NCBI GenBank assembly: GCA_030052355.1
Contig: JASIGS010000760.1
Coordinates: 1-7,664, forward strand
DNA length: 7,664 bases
Source: Streptosporangiaceae bacterium
GTDB taxonomy: Bacteria > Actinomycetota > Actinomycetes > Streptosporangiales > Streptosporangiaceae
Reading direction: 5' to 3'
Part shown: piece by piece, positions 1-6,086 of the stretch
How positions within the stretch are numbered: the stretch's first letter is position 1
How the letters are laid out: the number at the start of each line of letters is the position of its first letter
Notes under the pieces: generated by a model
Database searches by the model: none
What the model was told of the DNA's origin: nothing
Seen by the model: the letters and a program-made list of their open reading frames with translations, nothing else
Position numbers and translations under genes: made by a program

Positions 1-440
1 CCAGCGCCGTCCCAGTCGATGAACACCCAGCGGTCACTGCCGCAAACCAGGTTCCAGCGTGCCAGGTCGTTATGACAGATGAGGTCCACCCGGTCGGGTT
101 GGATGACTGCATCCCAGTTGGCATCCGGCGGTGGCTGGAAGCCTTCAGAAATGTCATGGAATTCGCGGATCAGCCGTCCGACCCGGTGCAAGGCATCCAC
201 GTCCATCGGGGGCAGGTCATAGGCCATCTGACCGGGCACGTACTCGAGCACATGCCGCCCCAGCTCGTCCCGCCCCAGTGTCTTTGGCGCGGCGGAGAAT
301 CCAGCGGCATTGAGATACGACAAGAACGCTTCCACCGTGGCCGTATGCGGACCAGCCGGCTTGCGCACCGTGGGCCCGACGCGTACCACGCCATCCGAGA
401 CGTTTCCGCCGGTCAGCGCGTGCTCTTGGGGCTCCGTCAC
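1..440 (-). CDS. Aminoglycoside phosphotransferase (APH) family protein, partial (C-terminus beyond window)
   Basis: This is a protein-kinase-like phosphotransferase of the APH/choline-kinase fold, expected to move the ATP gamma-phosphate onto a hydroxyl of a small molecule in the cytoplasm. Only the first 146 codons are present. The N-terminus carries the LTGGNVSDGVVRVG segment (residues 9-22), followed by VRKP with a Lys in the expected ATP-binding strand, then LEYVPG in the hinge region. The catalytic loop HNDLARWNLV starts at residue 123 (D125 as base, N130), and the metal-binding DWD of FIDWDGAG is D142-D144. GTG at 440 is chosen because a GAGG Shine-Dalgarno lies 5 bases upstream. Another GTG two codons earlier (446) is possible, and an in-frame TGA stands just upstream of both. 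Codon choice looks slightly less GC-biased than in the rest of the window. The family assignment is firm; an aminoglycoside substrate is not shown. Confidence 0.88.
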   Translation of the reverse strand, partial: MTEPQEHALTGGNVSDGVVRVGPTVRKPAGPHTATVEAFLSYLNAAGFSAAPKTLGRDELGRHVLEYVPGQMAYDLPPMDVDALHRVGRLIREFHDISEGFQPPPDANWDAVIQPDRVDLICHNDLARWNLVCGSDRWVFIDWDGA

Positions 441-522
441 TTGCACCTCGCTGAGTCTTCCCCGGCCCGGTCGTCAGTCATACCTGTTTGAAACCGCCGC
501 GTGGGGCTGCCACTCTAGCCAG
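441..522. promoter_or_regulatory. Divergent intergenic region with candidate promoters for the APH and first nucleotidyltransferase genes
   Basis: This 82-bp gap between divergent genes must hold promoters for both directions unless they start inside the neighbours. Rightward, TTGAAA at 488-493 is followed after 17 bp by CACTCT at 511-516, which keeps the A and final T of a -10 box. A start about 6 bases later would fall on the GTG at 523, giving a leaderless transcript, which fits the lack of a convincing Shine-Dalgarno. Leftward, TATGAC (complement of 477-482) resembles a -10 box, but no good -35 is seen. These are matches by eye only. Confidence 0.3.
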
Positions 523-1278
523 GTGCCGCACCCGCACGTGCCGCTGCCTGCCGGCGAGCTACAAGGTCCCGTAGCAGCTTCGGTCGCCGCGCTGACTTCG
601 GAACTGACTTCGGCCCTCGGCGCCGGGCTGCGGGCTTTGTACCTCTACGGCGCGGTCACCTTCCCCGAGTCGGAGGGCACTGGCGACCTCGATTATCACG
701 CGATTATGTCCGGCCCCGTAACCGGGGCGGAGCGCGCTGCCTACCAGGCAGCTCAAGACCGTCTGACCGGCGTGCCCGGCTGTGACGACCTGGATGGCTG
801 GGTGATCTCGCTGGGCGGAGCGCGCGGCAGCGAGCCACCGCAGCACCTGCTGCGACCGGAGCTACGGGACCAGGCCTGGGCGCTGCACCGGGCGCACTGG
901 CTGGCGGGGCGCTGCGTGGTCCTGCACGGCCCCGATCCGGTCACGATCGTGACCGCACCATCGTGGGCCGAGCAGGTGACCGGGCTCGAAGCTCAGCTGA
1001 TGTTCTTGCGCGCCGCGCCGCCCGAGCACGACGCCTATGCCGTGCTCAACGCGTGCCGGATCCTGCGCAGCGTGGCGGAAAGCGACGTCGTGCAGTCCAA
1101 GTTCGGCTCTGCCGCGTGGGCGCTCGAGCACCTGCCGGCCCAGCACCGCCCGGCCATCCGGGCTGCGCTGAGTACCTACCGGGGCGCCGCAACAACCGCT
1201 GACGCCCAGGCCCTCGCGGCGGACCGGCGCGCGATCGAGGCACTGGCTGGCCAGCGGCTCGCGAGCGCACAAGGCTGA
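523..1278 (+). CDS. Nucleotidyltransferase, aminoglycoside-adenylyltransferase (AadA)-like, first of two
   Basis: This 251-residue protein resembles aminoglycoside O-adenylyltransferases, which transfer AMP from ATP to a drug hydroxyl. The N-terminal nucleotidyltransferase fold shows LYLYGAV (residues 39-45) and the acidic pair GDLDY (D55, D57). The C-terminal half has the helical part typical of the family, including the LNACRILR segment and a downstream SKFGSAAWALEHLP stretch. The usual Gly-Ser of the NTase signature is Gly-Ala here (G43-A44), so activity may be altered or the protein may belong to a distinct subfamily. The open frame reaches back to 310, but that extension overlaps the opposite APH gene and does not look like family sequence. 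GTG at 523 gives close to the usual 250-260 residues, and GTG at 538 is an alternative. No clear ribosome binding site is seen. The downstream nucleotidyltransferase gene follows after 57 bp. Confidence 0.8.
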   Translation: MPHPHVPLPAGELQGPVAASVAALTSELTSALGAGLRALYLYGAVTFPESEGTGDLDYHAIMSGPVTGAERAAYQAAQDRLTGVPGCDDLDGWVISLGGARGSEPPQHLLRPELRDQAWALHRAHWLAGRCVVLHGPDPVTIVTAPSWAEQVTGLEAQLMFLRAAPPEHDAYAVLNACRILRSVAESDVVQSKFGSAAWALEHLPAQHRPAIRAALSTYRGAATTADAQALAADRRAIEALAGQRLASAQG

Positions 1279-1335
1279 GCCGAGCGATACTGACCAGATG
1301 ACCCACGCAACTCACCCAAGCGCATTGCCCGGCTG

Positions 1336-2115
1336 ATGGCTTCCGATACGGAGTACGTGTTCGCACATCTGGAGCGGTTCAGGGACGGCTTGCTGTCACA
1401 GGTCGACTTGCGCGGCCTGTACCTGTACGGCTCACTGACCACGGATGACTTCAGCCCGGCCACCAGCGACATCGACGTCATCGCGGTCGTGGACCCGAGT
1501 CCCGGCACGACCGCGCGAGAGGGGCTCGAGGACCTTCACCTGAGCCTGGCAACCGCAGGCGGTGCATGTGAGCGGCTGAACTGCCTCTACGTGCAGGCCG
1601 GGACCCTGAGCGATCCGGAACGTCTCCACCCGTACTGGTTCGGAGACAGGTTCACGCAGTGGCAAGTCAAGGTCATGACCATGGTTGAGCTCACTCATTC
1701 CGGCAGGGCGCTGCACGGGCCGTGGCCGCCGGCCGGACTGCCCGAGGTGAGCCTCGCTGAACTCCAGGCGCACGTGCGAGAGCACACCCGCGACTACTGG
1801 CCTGAGGTCCTCGAGCGCGATGCATTCTGGCTGGCCGACATGGCTGTCGATCACGCGCTTGTCGCGCTGCCGCGGGTTGCCGCGGTGCTGCGCGACGGCG
1901 AGCTCATCACCAAGTCTCAGGCCATCGGCCACCTGGCTGACTTCGGCGTGCCTGACTGGTTGTCAGACGAGATCAGACGGCGCCGCGCCGGTGAAGACGT
2001 CCACGTCACCGAGCAGCACCGGCTGACAAGGGCTCGGCTCAGCCAGCAGATCATGGCCGCTGGCATCGGCCGGCTCACCGGTCCCGGGGCGCCCGGCGAT
2101 ACCCAGGCGCGCTGA
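1336..2115 (+). CDS. Nucleotidyltransferase, aminoglycoside-adenylyltransferase-like, second of two
   Basis: This 259-residue protein has an intact nucleotidyltransferase signature: LYLYGSL at residues 28-34 (G32-S33), then SDIDVIAVV with the metal-binding aspartates D45 and D47. The rest is a mostly helical C-terminal domain, as in AadA-type adenylyltransferases, with ALHGPWPP near the middle and a late LRDGELITKSQAIGHL segment resembling the helical substrate side of the family. Length fits the family. ATG at 1336 is the first usable start after an in-frame stop at 1291, though no strong Shine-Dalgarno precedes it. It shares the LYLYG motif and domain plan with the preceding gene but is otherwise quite different, so the two look like old relatives rather than a recent duplication. 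It lies on the same strand, 57 bp after that gene and 26 bp before the acetyltransferase, suggesting co-transcription. Drug adenylylation is inferred from the family. Confidence 0.8.
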   Translation: MASDTEYVFAHLERFRDGLLSQVDLRGLYLYGSLTTDDFSPATSDIDVIAVVDPSPGTTAREGLEDLHLSLATAGGACERLNCLYVQAGTLSDPERLHPYWFGDRFTQWQVKVMTMVELTHSGRALHGPWPPAGLPEVSLAELQAHVREHTRDYWPEVLERDAFWLADMAVDHALVALPRVAAVLRDGELITKSQAIGHLADFGVPDWLSDEIRRRRAGEDVHVTEQHRLTRARLSQQIMAAGIGRLTGPGAPGDTQAR

Positions 2116-2126
2116 AGCCGCGGCCC

Positions 2127-2139
2127 TGGCAGAATGCCA
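2127..2139 (+). promoter_or_regulatory. Small perfect hairpin just before the acetyltransferase start
   Basis: TGGCA and TGCCA form a 5-bp inverted repeat around a GAA loop, ending two bases before the GTG start of the GNAT gene. No Shine-Dalgarno is visible in this gap. In RNA the hairpin would sit where the ribosome binds and could lower or tune translation, or act as a small operator in DNA. It may be chance. Confidence 0.25.
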
Positions 2140-2141
2140 CG

Positions 2142-2744
2142 GTGATCGATAAGCCACGGCAGTCGTTCTCGACGAAGCCCACCCTGACCGGCGAGAAGGT
2201 GGTGCTGCGACCCTTTGTCATGCAGATCGACGCGGCCGCGCTCCGGGAAATGCTGCAGGATCCGGAGGCGCTCAAGCTGACCGGCAGCTGCCACGGGCCC
2301 GATGACATGCCGGATTGGGACGATGCCGCAGAAGCGGGGTTCTGGAAGTGGTACGGCACGCGCAACGACCAGACGGACCGCCTTGACCTGGCCGTCGTCG
2401 ACAAGGCCAGCGGGCAGTGCGTGGGCGAGGTCGTGCTCAATGACTGGAACGACGGAAACCAGAGCTGCAGCTTCCGCACCATACTCGGGCCACGCGGACG
2501 CGACCGCGGACTCGGAACCGAGGCGACGAGCATGATCGTCGGCTACGGCTTCGAGAAGCTTGGCCTGCACCGGATCGCCCTGGAGGTGTACGCCTTCAAC
2601 CCGCGGGCCCGGCACGTCTACGAGAGGGTCGGCTTCGTCGCGGAAGGCATCCTGCGCGACGCGCTGCGCTGGGACGGCGAGTGGATCGACGCGACCGTCA
2701 TGTCGATACTCGCGCCAGAATGGAACCCGGCACGCCGGTCTTAG
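2142..2744 (+). CDS. GNAT family N-acetyltransferase, RimJ/RimL type
   Basis: This 200-residue acetyltransferase uses acetyl-CoA to acetylate an amine, either a protein N-terminus (as in RimJ/RimL) or a small molecule. The start region PTLTGEKVVLRPF is typical of this branch. The acetyl-CoA pyrophosphate loop is RGRDRGLGTEA at about residues 118-128, matching the R/Q-x-x-G-x-G motif, and it is followed by the late signature NPRARHVYERVGFVAEG at about 153-169. The GTG start at 2142 places the conserved beginning at the right distance, although no Shine-Dalgarno is visible. It follows the second nucleotidyltransferase after 26 bp and probably shares its transcript. Next to APH- and ANT-like genes it could be a drug acetyltransferase, but this subfamily is broad and the sequence does not decide the substrate. 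Confidence 0.88.
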   Translation: MIDKPRQSFSTKPTLTGEKVVLRPFVMQIDAAALREMLQDPEALKLTGSCHGPDDMPDWDDAAEAGFWKWYGTRNDQTDRLDLAVVDKASGQCVGEVVLNDWNDGNQSCSFRTILGPRGRDRGLGTEATSMIVGYGFEKLGLHRIALEVYAFNPRARHVYERVGFVAEGILRDALRWDGEWIDATVMSILAPEWNPARRS

Positions 2745-2797
2745 CTGGGCATGCCGAGGCGGGACAACGGTTCGGGCTCGCCAGTCGTTTGAAGAAC

Positions 2798-3355
2798 ATG
2801 AGGAAGGTTTCCCGGCTTGCTGGCTTCGTCGTGATGCTGGCCGCCGCCGGGTGCGGGTCGGGTAGCGGAACAGCAGTGGTTGTCAGCCACAACTCGACGG
2901 GTGGCCAGCGGCCGAAGGTCGCCGTGCCAGGCCGGCCTGTGCCTTCGGCCGCGATCAAGCGACTGACCGCGCTGGCCGACGGAGCACTGACCGAGAACGG
3001 CGCGAAGTCCGTCGCCTGGGCCACTGCGGTAGTTACGACCCAGGCGAAAGCCTTTTCCTCGGCCGACATGGGGTCCAGCCCGATCGGTGAGAACGCTGTC
3101 GTCTACCTGGTCACCATCAAGGGACACTTCAATGCCGCCGGCGCTGCTCCGGGGTCAGTAGGCGGGCAGCCGGGCGGTACGTACATGTCGCTCGTCTACG
3201 TTGCCAAGACCTTCTGGGGGACTGCCTTCGGACTCAGGCACAGTCCGCCATCCGGTTCGCCGGCCAGCCTCGGGCCGGTCACCTACTTGAGCGTTCACTC
3301 GCTCTCGCACAAAGGCTCTGGCGACGCGAGCGCGGCACCGGCCCGTGCGCACTAG
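2798..3355 (+). CDS. Putative small lipoprotein, unknown function
   Basis: This 185-residue protein starts with a lipoprotein signal: positively charged MRKVSR, a hydrophobic stretch, and a lipobox ending AAAGC with the lipidated cysteine at residue 19. A flexible Gly/Ser/Thr segment follows, as in exported actinobacterial lipoproteins anchored on the outer face of the membrane. The mature part is rich in Ala, Gly, Ser and Val, with a GENAVVYLVTIKGHF strand-like region and a later GGTYMSLVYVAKTFWG segment. No known domain was recognised. The open frame extends back to 2681, inside the acetyltransferase gene, but ATG at 2798 places the signal peptide at the N-terminus. The Shine-Dalgarno is weak. 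The gene follows the acetyltransferase after 53 bp, and its TAG stop overlaps the stop of the convergent glycosylase gene. Export is well supported; the role is not known. Confidence 0.75.
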   Translation: MRKVSRLAGFVVMLAAAGCGSGSGTAVVVSHNSTGGQRPKVAVPGRPVPSAAIKRLTALADGALTENGAKSVAWATAVVTTQAKAFSSADMGSSPIGENAVVYLVTIKGHFNAAGAAPGSVGGQPGGTYMSLVYVAKTFWGTAFGLRHSPPSGSPASLGPVTYLSVHSLSHKGSGDASAAPARAH

Positions 3356-4461
3356 GGCCGGATCGCCGTCGCCATATCCAGGCCGAGCCAGCTGGCCAGG
3401 TCCTTGACCGCCTGGTCGACGGCCGCGCTCATGGCCCTGCTGAACGGCTCGTCCTGGTGCAGCGCGTTGATCCGCAGGACCTCAGCCTTGCGGTCGGCAG
3501 CCGCGTCGAGCTTGCCGACCAGGCGGTCGCCGTACAAGATCGGCAGCGCCCAGTAGCCCCAGCGGCGCTTGGCCGCTGGCTTGTACATCTCGAGCTGGTA
3601 ATCGAAGTCGAACAGCTCGGTCATCCGCTTGCGGTCGAACACGAGCCGGTCGAGCGGTGACAGCAGCGCCGCACGCCCCGAGAACGGCTGGCCGAGCTGC
3701 GCGGGATCTACCCGCCACTCCCCGGGGACACCATCGACGACCGCTGGCTCACCGACCTCGCCGACATCCGACGGTTCGACGGGGCACTCGGGTCCGTGCG
3801 CCCGGGCGATGCCCAGCGCCCGGACCCGTCGCTTGGCGCGGATGAGGCGCGCCTCACGAACCGGGACCATCGGGTCGTCCGGATAGACGCGCTCGGCCAG
3901 GTCCCAGAGCCGGTCGCGCCCGCGCCAGCCTGCCATCGCGATCTCGCCCCGCCGCACCAAGAAGCCCATCAGCACGGAGACGTTGCGGTTGTTGGTCCAG
4001 CCCGTCGACTTCCACGGGACAGCGCAGGTATCCGCCAGGTCACGCATCCGCAGCGGGCCGTCCGAGCCCAGCTGGTCGAGTATGTCCAGGCGGCACTTGT
4101 CGTTGGCCTCCACCCACTTGAGCGTGTCCTGGCGCCAGCCGGGCAGCGGGCCGCTGCCCGGCCATTCGGCCATCTCCGCCGTGTACAGCGCGATGTCCTC
4201 GGCGGGCCGGATCATCCCGTTCAGCTCGACCAGTGTCCGGTCCCGCAGCGCAGCAGCCAGGTCGGCCGGGCGGTACGACGACCCCAGCCTGCTCCAGGCC
4301 ACCAGGTCTGCGCTCGGCGCCACCGCGGCGGTCTGATCAGCCTGCAGCAGCGTCAGGTGCCTGACCATGTCGATCAGCTCGACCGGCCGGTCACGGCCCA
4401 GCAGCTGAGCGCGGACGGCGATCCGCCGTGCGTCGGCACGCGACAGCTCATGCACGGTCAC
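3352..4461 (-). CDS. Winged-helix DNA glycosylase homologue, YcaQ/AlkZ family
   Basis: This 369-residue protein belongs to the HTH_42 winged-helix family of AlkZ and E. coli YcaQ, bacterial glycosylases that remove bulky alkylated bases and unhook interstrand crosslinks. The N-terminus starts VTVHELSRADARRIAVRAQ, and the catalytic-position motif reads Q40-A41-D42 (LLQADQ), the Gln-x-Asp form associated with YcaQ rather than the Gln-x-Gln form of Streptomyces AlkZ. The C-terminal half has the family hallmark LLSPLDRLVFDRKRM, then YKPAAKRRWGYWALPILYGDRLVGKLD. The gene starts with GTG, 9 bp after the VOC gene, so the two are probably translated from one message. Its stop shares a CTAG with the opposite lipoprotein gene. 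Family membership is strong; glycosylase activity and lesion type are inferred from named relatives. Confidence 0.85.
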   Translation of the reverse strand: MTVHELSRADARRIAVRAQLLGRDRPVELIDMVRHLTLLQADQTAAVAPSADLVAWSRLGSSYRPADLAAALRDRTLVELNGMIRPAEDIALYTAEMAEWPGSGPLPGWRQDTLKWVEANDKCRLDILDQLGSDGPLRMRDLADTCAVPWKSTGWTNNRNVSVLMGFLVRRGEIAMAGWRGRDRLWDLAERVYPDDPMVPVREARLIRAKRRVRALGIARAHGPECPVEPSDVGEVGEPAVVDGVPGEWRVDPAQLGQPFSGRAALLSPLDRLVFDRKRMTELFDFDYQLEMYKPAAKRRWGYWALPILYGDRLVGKLDAAADRKAEVLRINALHQDEPFSRAMSAAVDQAVKDLASWLGLDMATAIRP

Positions 4462-4470
4462 GACTCGAGG

Positions 4471-4875
4471 CTAGGCGGCGTCTGGCGAGAGGCGCTGCAG
4501 CACAGACCTGTCGCCCACGTTCCAGACGTGACCGAACGGGTCGGTGAACCCGCCCTGCCGGTGAACGCCCCAAGGCCGCTCGTGATCGTGGATGTCGTAG
4601 CCGACCGCGCCCCCGGCAACGGCGCGGGCGAGGAAGTCGTCCGGGTCCTCGGTGAACACCTCGATGCGCACGCTCGTCGTGCCGAGCGTCGCCGGGCTGT
4701 CGAACCCGCGGTTCGTTTCCTCATGCAGGATGAACGGCGATCCCGCGATCTGGAGTCCGACTACGCTGCCGAGACTCCACAGTTCCTCGGCGCCGAGCAC
4801 CCGCATGTACCAGTCCGCTGCCGCCGGGGCATCCTGGACGGCGAGTTGCAGCGAGATCGAAAATCCCTGCGTCAT
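4471..4875 (-). CDS. VOC superfamily (glyoxalase/bleomycin-resistance-like) protein
   Basis: This 134-residue protein has the vicinal-oxygen-chelate fold layout: a first beta-alpha unit with AAADWYMRVLGAEELW at about residues 18-33, and a second ending in the PhnB-like signature GGFTDPFGHVWNVGD at about 108-122. Members include glyoxalases, dioxygenases and drug-binding proteins of the bleomycin-resistance type, and the sequence does not say which. ATG at 4875 follows a GGAG about 10 bases upstream. It lies 36 bp after thyX and 9 bp before the glycosylase homologue on the same strand, so all three probably form one operon. Pairing with a DNA-repair enzyme would fit protection against a DNA-damaging compound, but this is inference from position only. 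Confidence 0.82.
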   Translation of the reverse strand: MTQGFSISLQLAVQDAPAAADWYMRVLGAEELWSLGSVVGLQIAGSPFILHEETNRGFDSPATLGTTSVRIEVFTEDPDDFLARAVAGGAVGYDIHDHERPWGVHRQGGFTDPFGHVWNVGDRSVLQRLSPDAA

Positions 4876-4911
4876 GACTGGAATTCTCCACGGCCGGCTA
4901 AGGGCAACGAC

Positions 4912-5652
4912 TCATGGGCACACGCGCCCGTTTCGTTCGAAGGCTGCGTGCGTCAGCGGCATCAGCCCCGCCCAGATCGCCTCCATCTGCTCGGCCACCA
5001 TCTCGATCTCGCGCTGCGGGAACGAGGGGAAGGTGGCATCAGCGCTCTTCACGCGCAGCGACAGGAAGTTCATCAGGGCGCGGGCATTGCAGGTGGCGTA
5101 CATCGAGGAGTACAGGCCGACCGGAAGGACGGTGCGCGCGACCTCACGCGCGATTCCTGCCTCGAGCATCTCCAGGTAAGCGGCGTACGACTGGCGGCAG
5201 GCAGCCTCGACGGTCTCGCGGGCCAGCGCGTGCTGCTCAGCAGAGCCGGAACTGAAGTCGTAAGCGCCTGGCTTACCGGTCTGCACCAGCTTGCGGTCCG
5301 GTCCTGGCACGTAGAACACCGGGTCGAGCTGGCGGTACCGGCCGCTCTCCTCGTTGTAGCTGAACGTGCGGTGCCGCATGAACTCGCGGAACACGAAGAT
5401 CGGCGCGTGCACGTAGAACGTCATCGACGAGTGCTCGAACGGGGTGCCATGCCGGTCGCGCATCAGGAAGTTGATCAGCCCGGCCGACCGCTGCGGGTCG
5501 GCGTCGATCTCGGCTAGCGTCTGCTCGCCCTTCGTGGACACCCGCGCCGCCCAGATCACGTCCGCGTCGGACGCCGCGTGCTTGATCAACTCCACCGTCA
5601 TGTCGCTGGTGAACGTGATGCCCTGCACGTCGTTCATTGTGCTCGCCGTCAT
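4912..5652 (-). CDS. thyX: Flavin-dependent thymidylate synthase ThyX
   Basis: ThyX makes dTMP from dUMP with FAD, NADPH and methylene-tetrahydrofolate, supplying thymidine for DNA synthesis in the cytoplasm. The hallmark RHR-x7-S motif is present as RHRTFSYNEES (R93, H94, R95 ... S103), followed by GRYRQLDPVFYVP. The C-terminal part carries REVARTVLPVGLYSSMYATCNARALMNFL, the nucleotide-binding ARxxLP region. The ATG at 5652 gives 246 residues, usual for the family; a second ATG five codons later is possible. The open frame runs much further upstream to 6045, but that part lies antisense to the 87-residue gene and is not ThyX-like. It is the first gene of a probable leftward operon with the VOC and glycosylase genes. 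No partner such as dapA or dapB, often near thyX in actinobacteria, is in the window. Confidence 0.96.
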   Translation of the reverse strand: MTASTMNDVQGITFTSDMTVELIKHAASDADVIWAARVSTKGEQTLAEIDADPQRSAGLINFLMRDRHGTPFEHSSMTFYVHAPIFVFREFMRHRTFSYNEESGRYRQLDPVFYVPGPDRKLVQTGKPGAYDFSSGSAEQHALARETVEAACRQSYAAYLEMLEAGIAREVARTVLPVGLYSSMYATCNARALMNFLSLRVKSADATFPSFPQREIEMVAEQMEAIWAGLMPLTHAAFERNGRVCP

Positions 5653-5799
5653 GGTCCCATCATGCCGGGCGGTACTGACAGCACCGTCCCGACAGGCCGG
5701 TCCGGCTAGATTAAGAGAACGGTTAATGCTCTCTCGTTGCCAGGGGTCACCGGGCGATAAAGTACGAATAGGGAACGTGCTGGAAGGGGTGGCCAGACC
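5653..5799. promoter_or_regulatory. Divergent intergenic region with an AT-rich patch and candidate promoters
   Basis: This 147-bp gap separates thyX from the rightward operon. It holds an AT-rich patch at 5708-5728, unusual in this GC-rich DNA, with a 5-bp inverted repeat ATTAA (5710-5714) and TTAAT (5723-5727) separated by 8 bp, which could be an operator. Leftward, TAATCT (complement of 5708-5713) resembles a -10 box for thyX, without a clear -35. Rightward, TTGCCA at 5737-5742 and TAAAGT at 5758-5763 with a 15-bp spacer may be a weak promoter. GGAAGGGG at 5782-5789 is a good ribosome binding site for the gene at 5800. Assignments are by eye. Confidence 0.35.
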
Positions 5800-6063
5800 A
5801 TGACTGCACGGTCGAGCGATGCGCTGGAAATCCTGCGCGAGGTCTGGCGCGGTCAGGGACAGGGCGCCGAGGACCTCGACGACGCAGACTGCGGGCAGAA
5901 GAGCTGCAAGAAGATGGCGGACGTCGGCTTCGATGACTTCGGTGCGGGCGAGCAGGACCTGAACACGGCGTGGCGCGCGAGGCTGGAGCAGGAGGGCAAG
6001 CTCGCCGAAACCGGCGGCAGCATCCGTGATCTGGTCCTGGGTCACGAGCCGTCGCGCAGCTGA
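5800..6063 (+). CDS. Small acidic protein of unknown function (87 aa), first gene of the MoxR/VWA operon
   Basis: No family was recognised. The protein has no signal peptide and no membrane segment. It is hydrophilic and acidic, with a DLDDAD cluster at about residues 25-30, two cysteines in a C-x4-C arrangement (DCGQKSCKK, C31 and C36) and a helical-looking C-terminal half (DLNTAWRARLEQEGKLAE). Coding is supported by strong G/C bias at third positions, an ATG at 5800 and a GGAAGGGG Shine-Dalgarno about 10 bases upstream. It ends 23 bp before the ATPase gene, so the two are likely co-transcribed. Its place at the head of an AAA+/VWA operon suggests it could be a small partner, adaptor or substrate of that machine; this is inference only. 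Confidence 0.65.
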   Translation: MTARSSDALEILREVWRGQGQGAEDLDDADCGQKSCKKMADVGFDDFGAGEQDLNTAWRARLEQEGKLAETGGSIRDLVLGHEPSRS

Positions 6064-6086
6064 CCGGGGCGGAAGAGCTGCGCCCG

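Noticed and set aside
72..491. Rightward 139-codon open frame at the left edge
   Set aside because: It lies antisense to the APH gene, which has intact HNDLARWN and DWD motifs; the rightward protein shows no family features.
310..522. N-terminal extension of the first nucleotidyltransferase back to ATG 310
   Set aside because: It overlaps the opposite APH gene and adds 71 residues unlike the family; GTG 523 gives a normal length.
2681..2797. Start of the lipoprotein gene at ATG 2681
   Set aside because: This would place 39 residues before the signal peptide and overlap the acetyltransferase gene; ATG 2798 starts directly at the signal.
2745..2797. Possible terminator between the acetyltransferase and lipoprotein genes
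   Set aside because: No stable stem followed by a T run was found; the gap shows only a weak ribosome binding region.
3796..5517. A 573-codon rightward open frame opposite the glycosylase, VOC and thyX genes
   Set aside because: It is antisense to three genes with clear family motifs, its protein is rich in Arg, His, Gln and Val with no recognisable domain, and long antisense frames are common in GC-rich DNA.
5653..6045. Extension of thyX upstream to 6045
   Set aside because: The added 131 residues are not ThyX-like and run antisense to the 87-residue gene; ATG 5652 gives the usual ThyX length.
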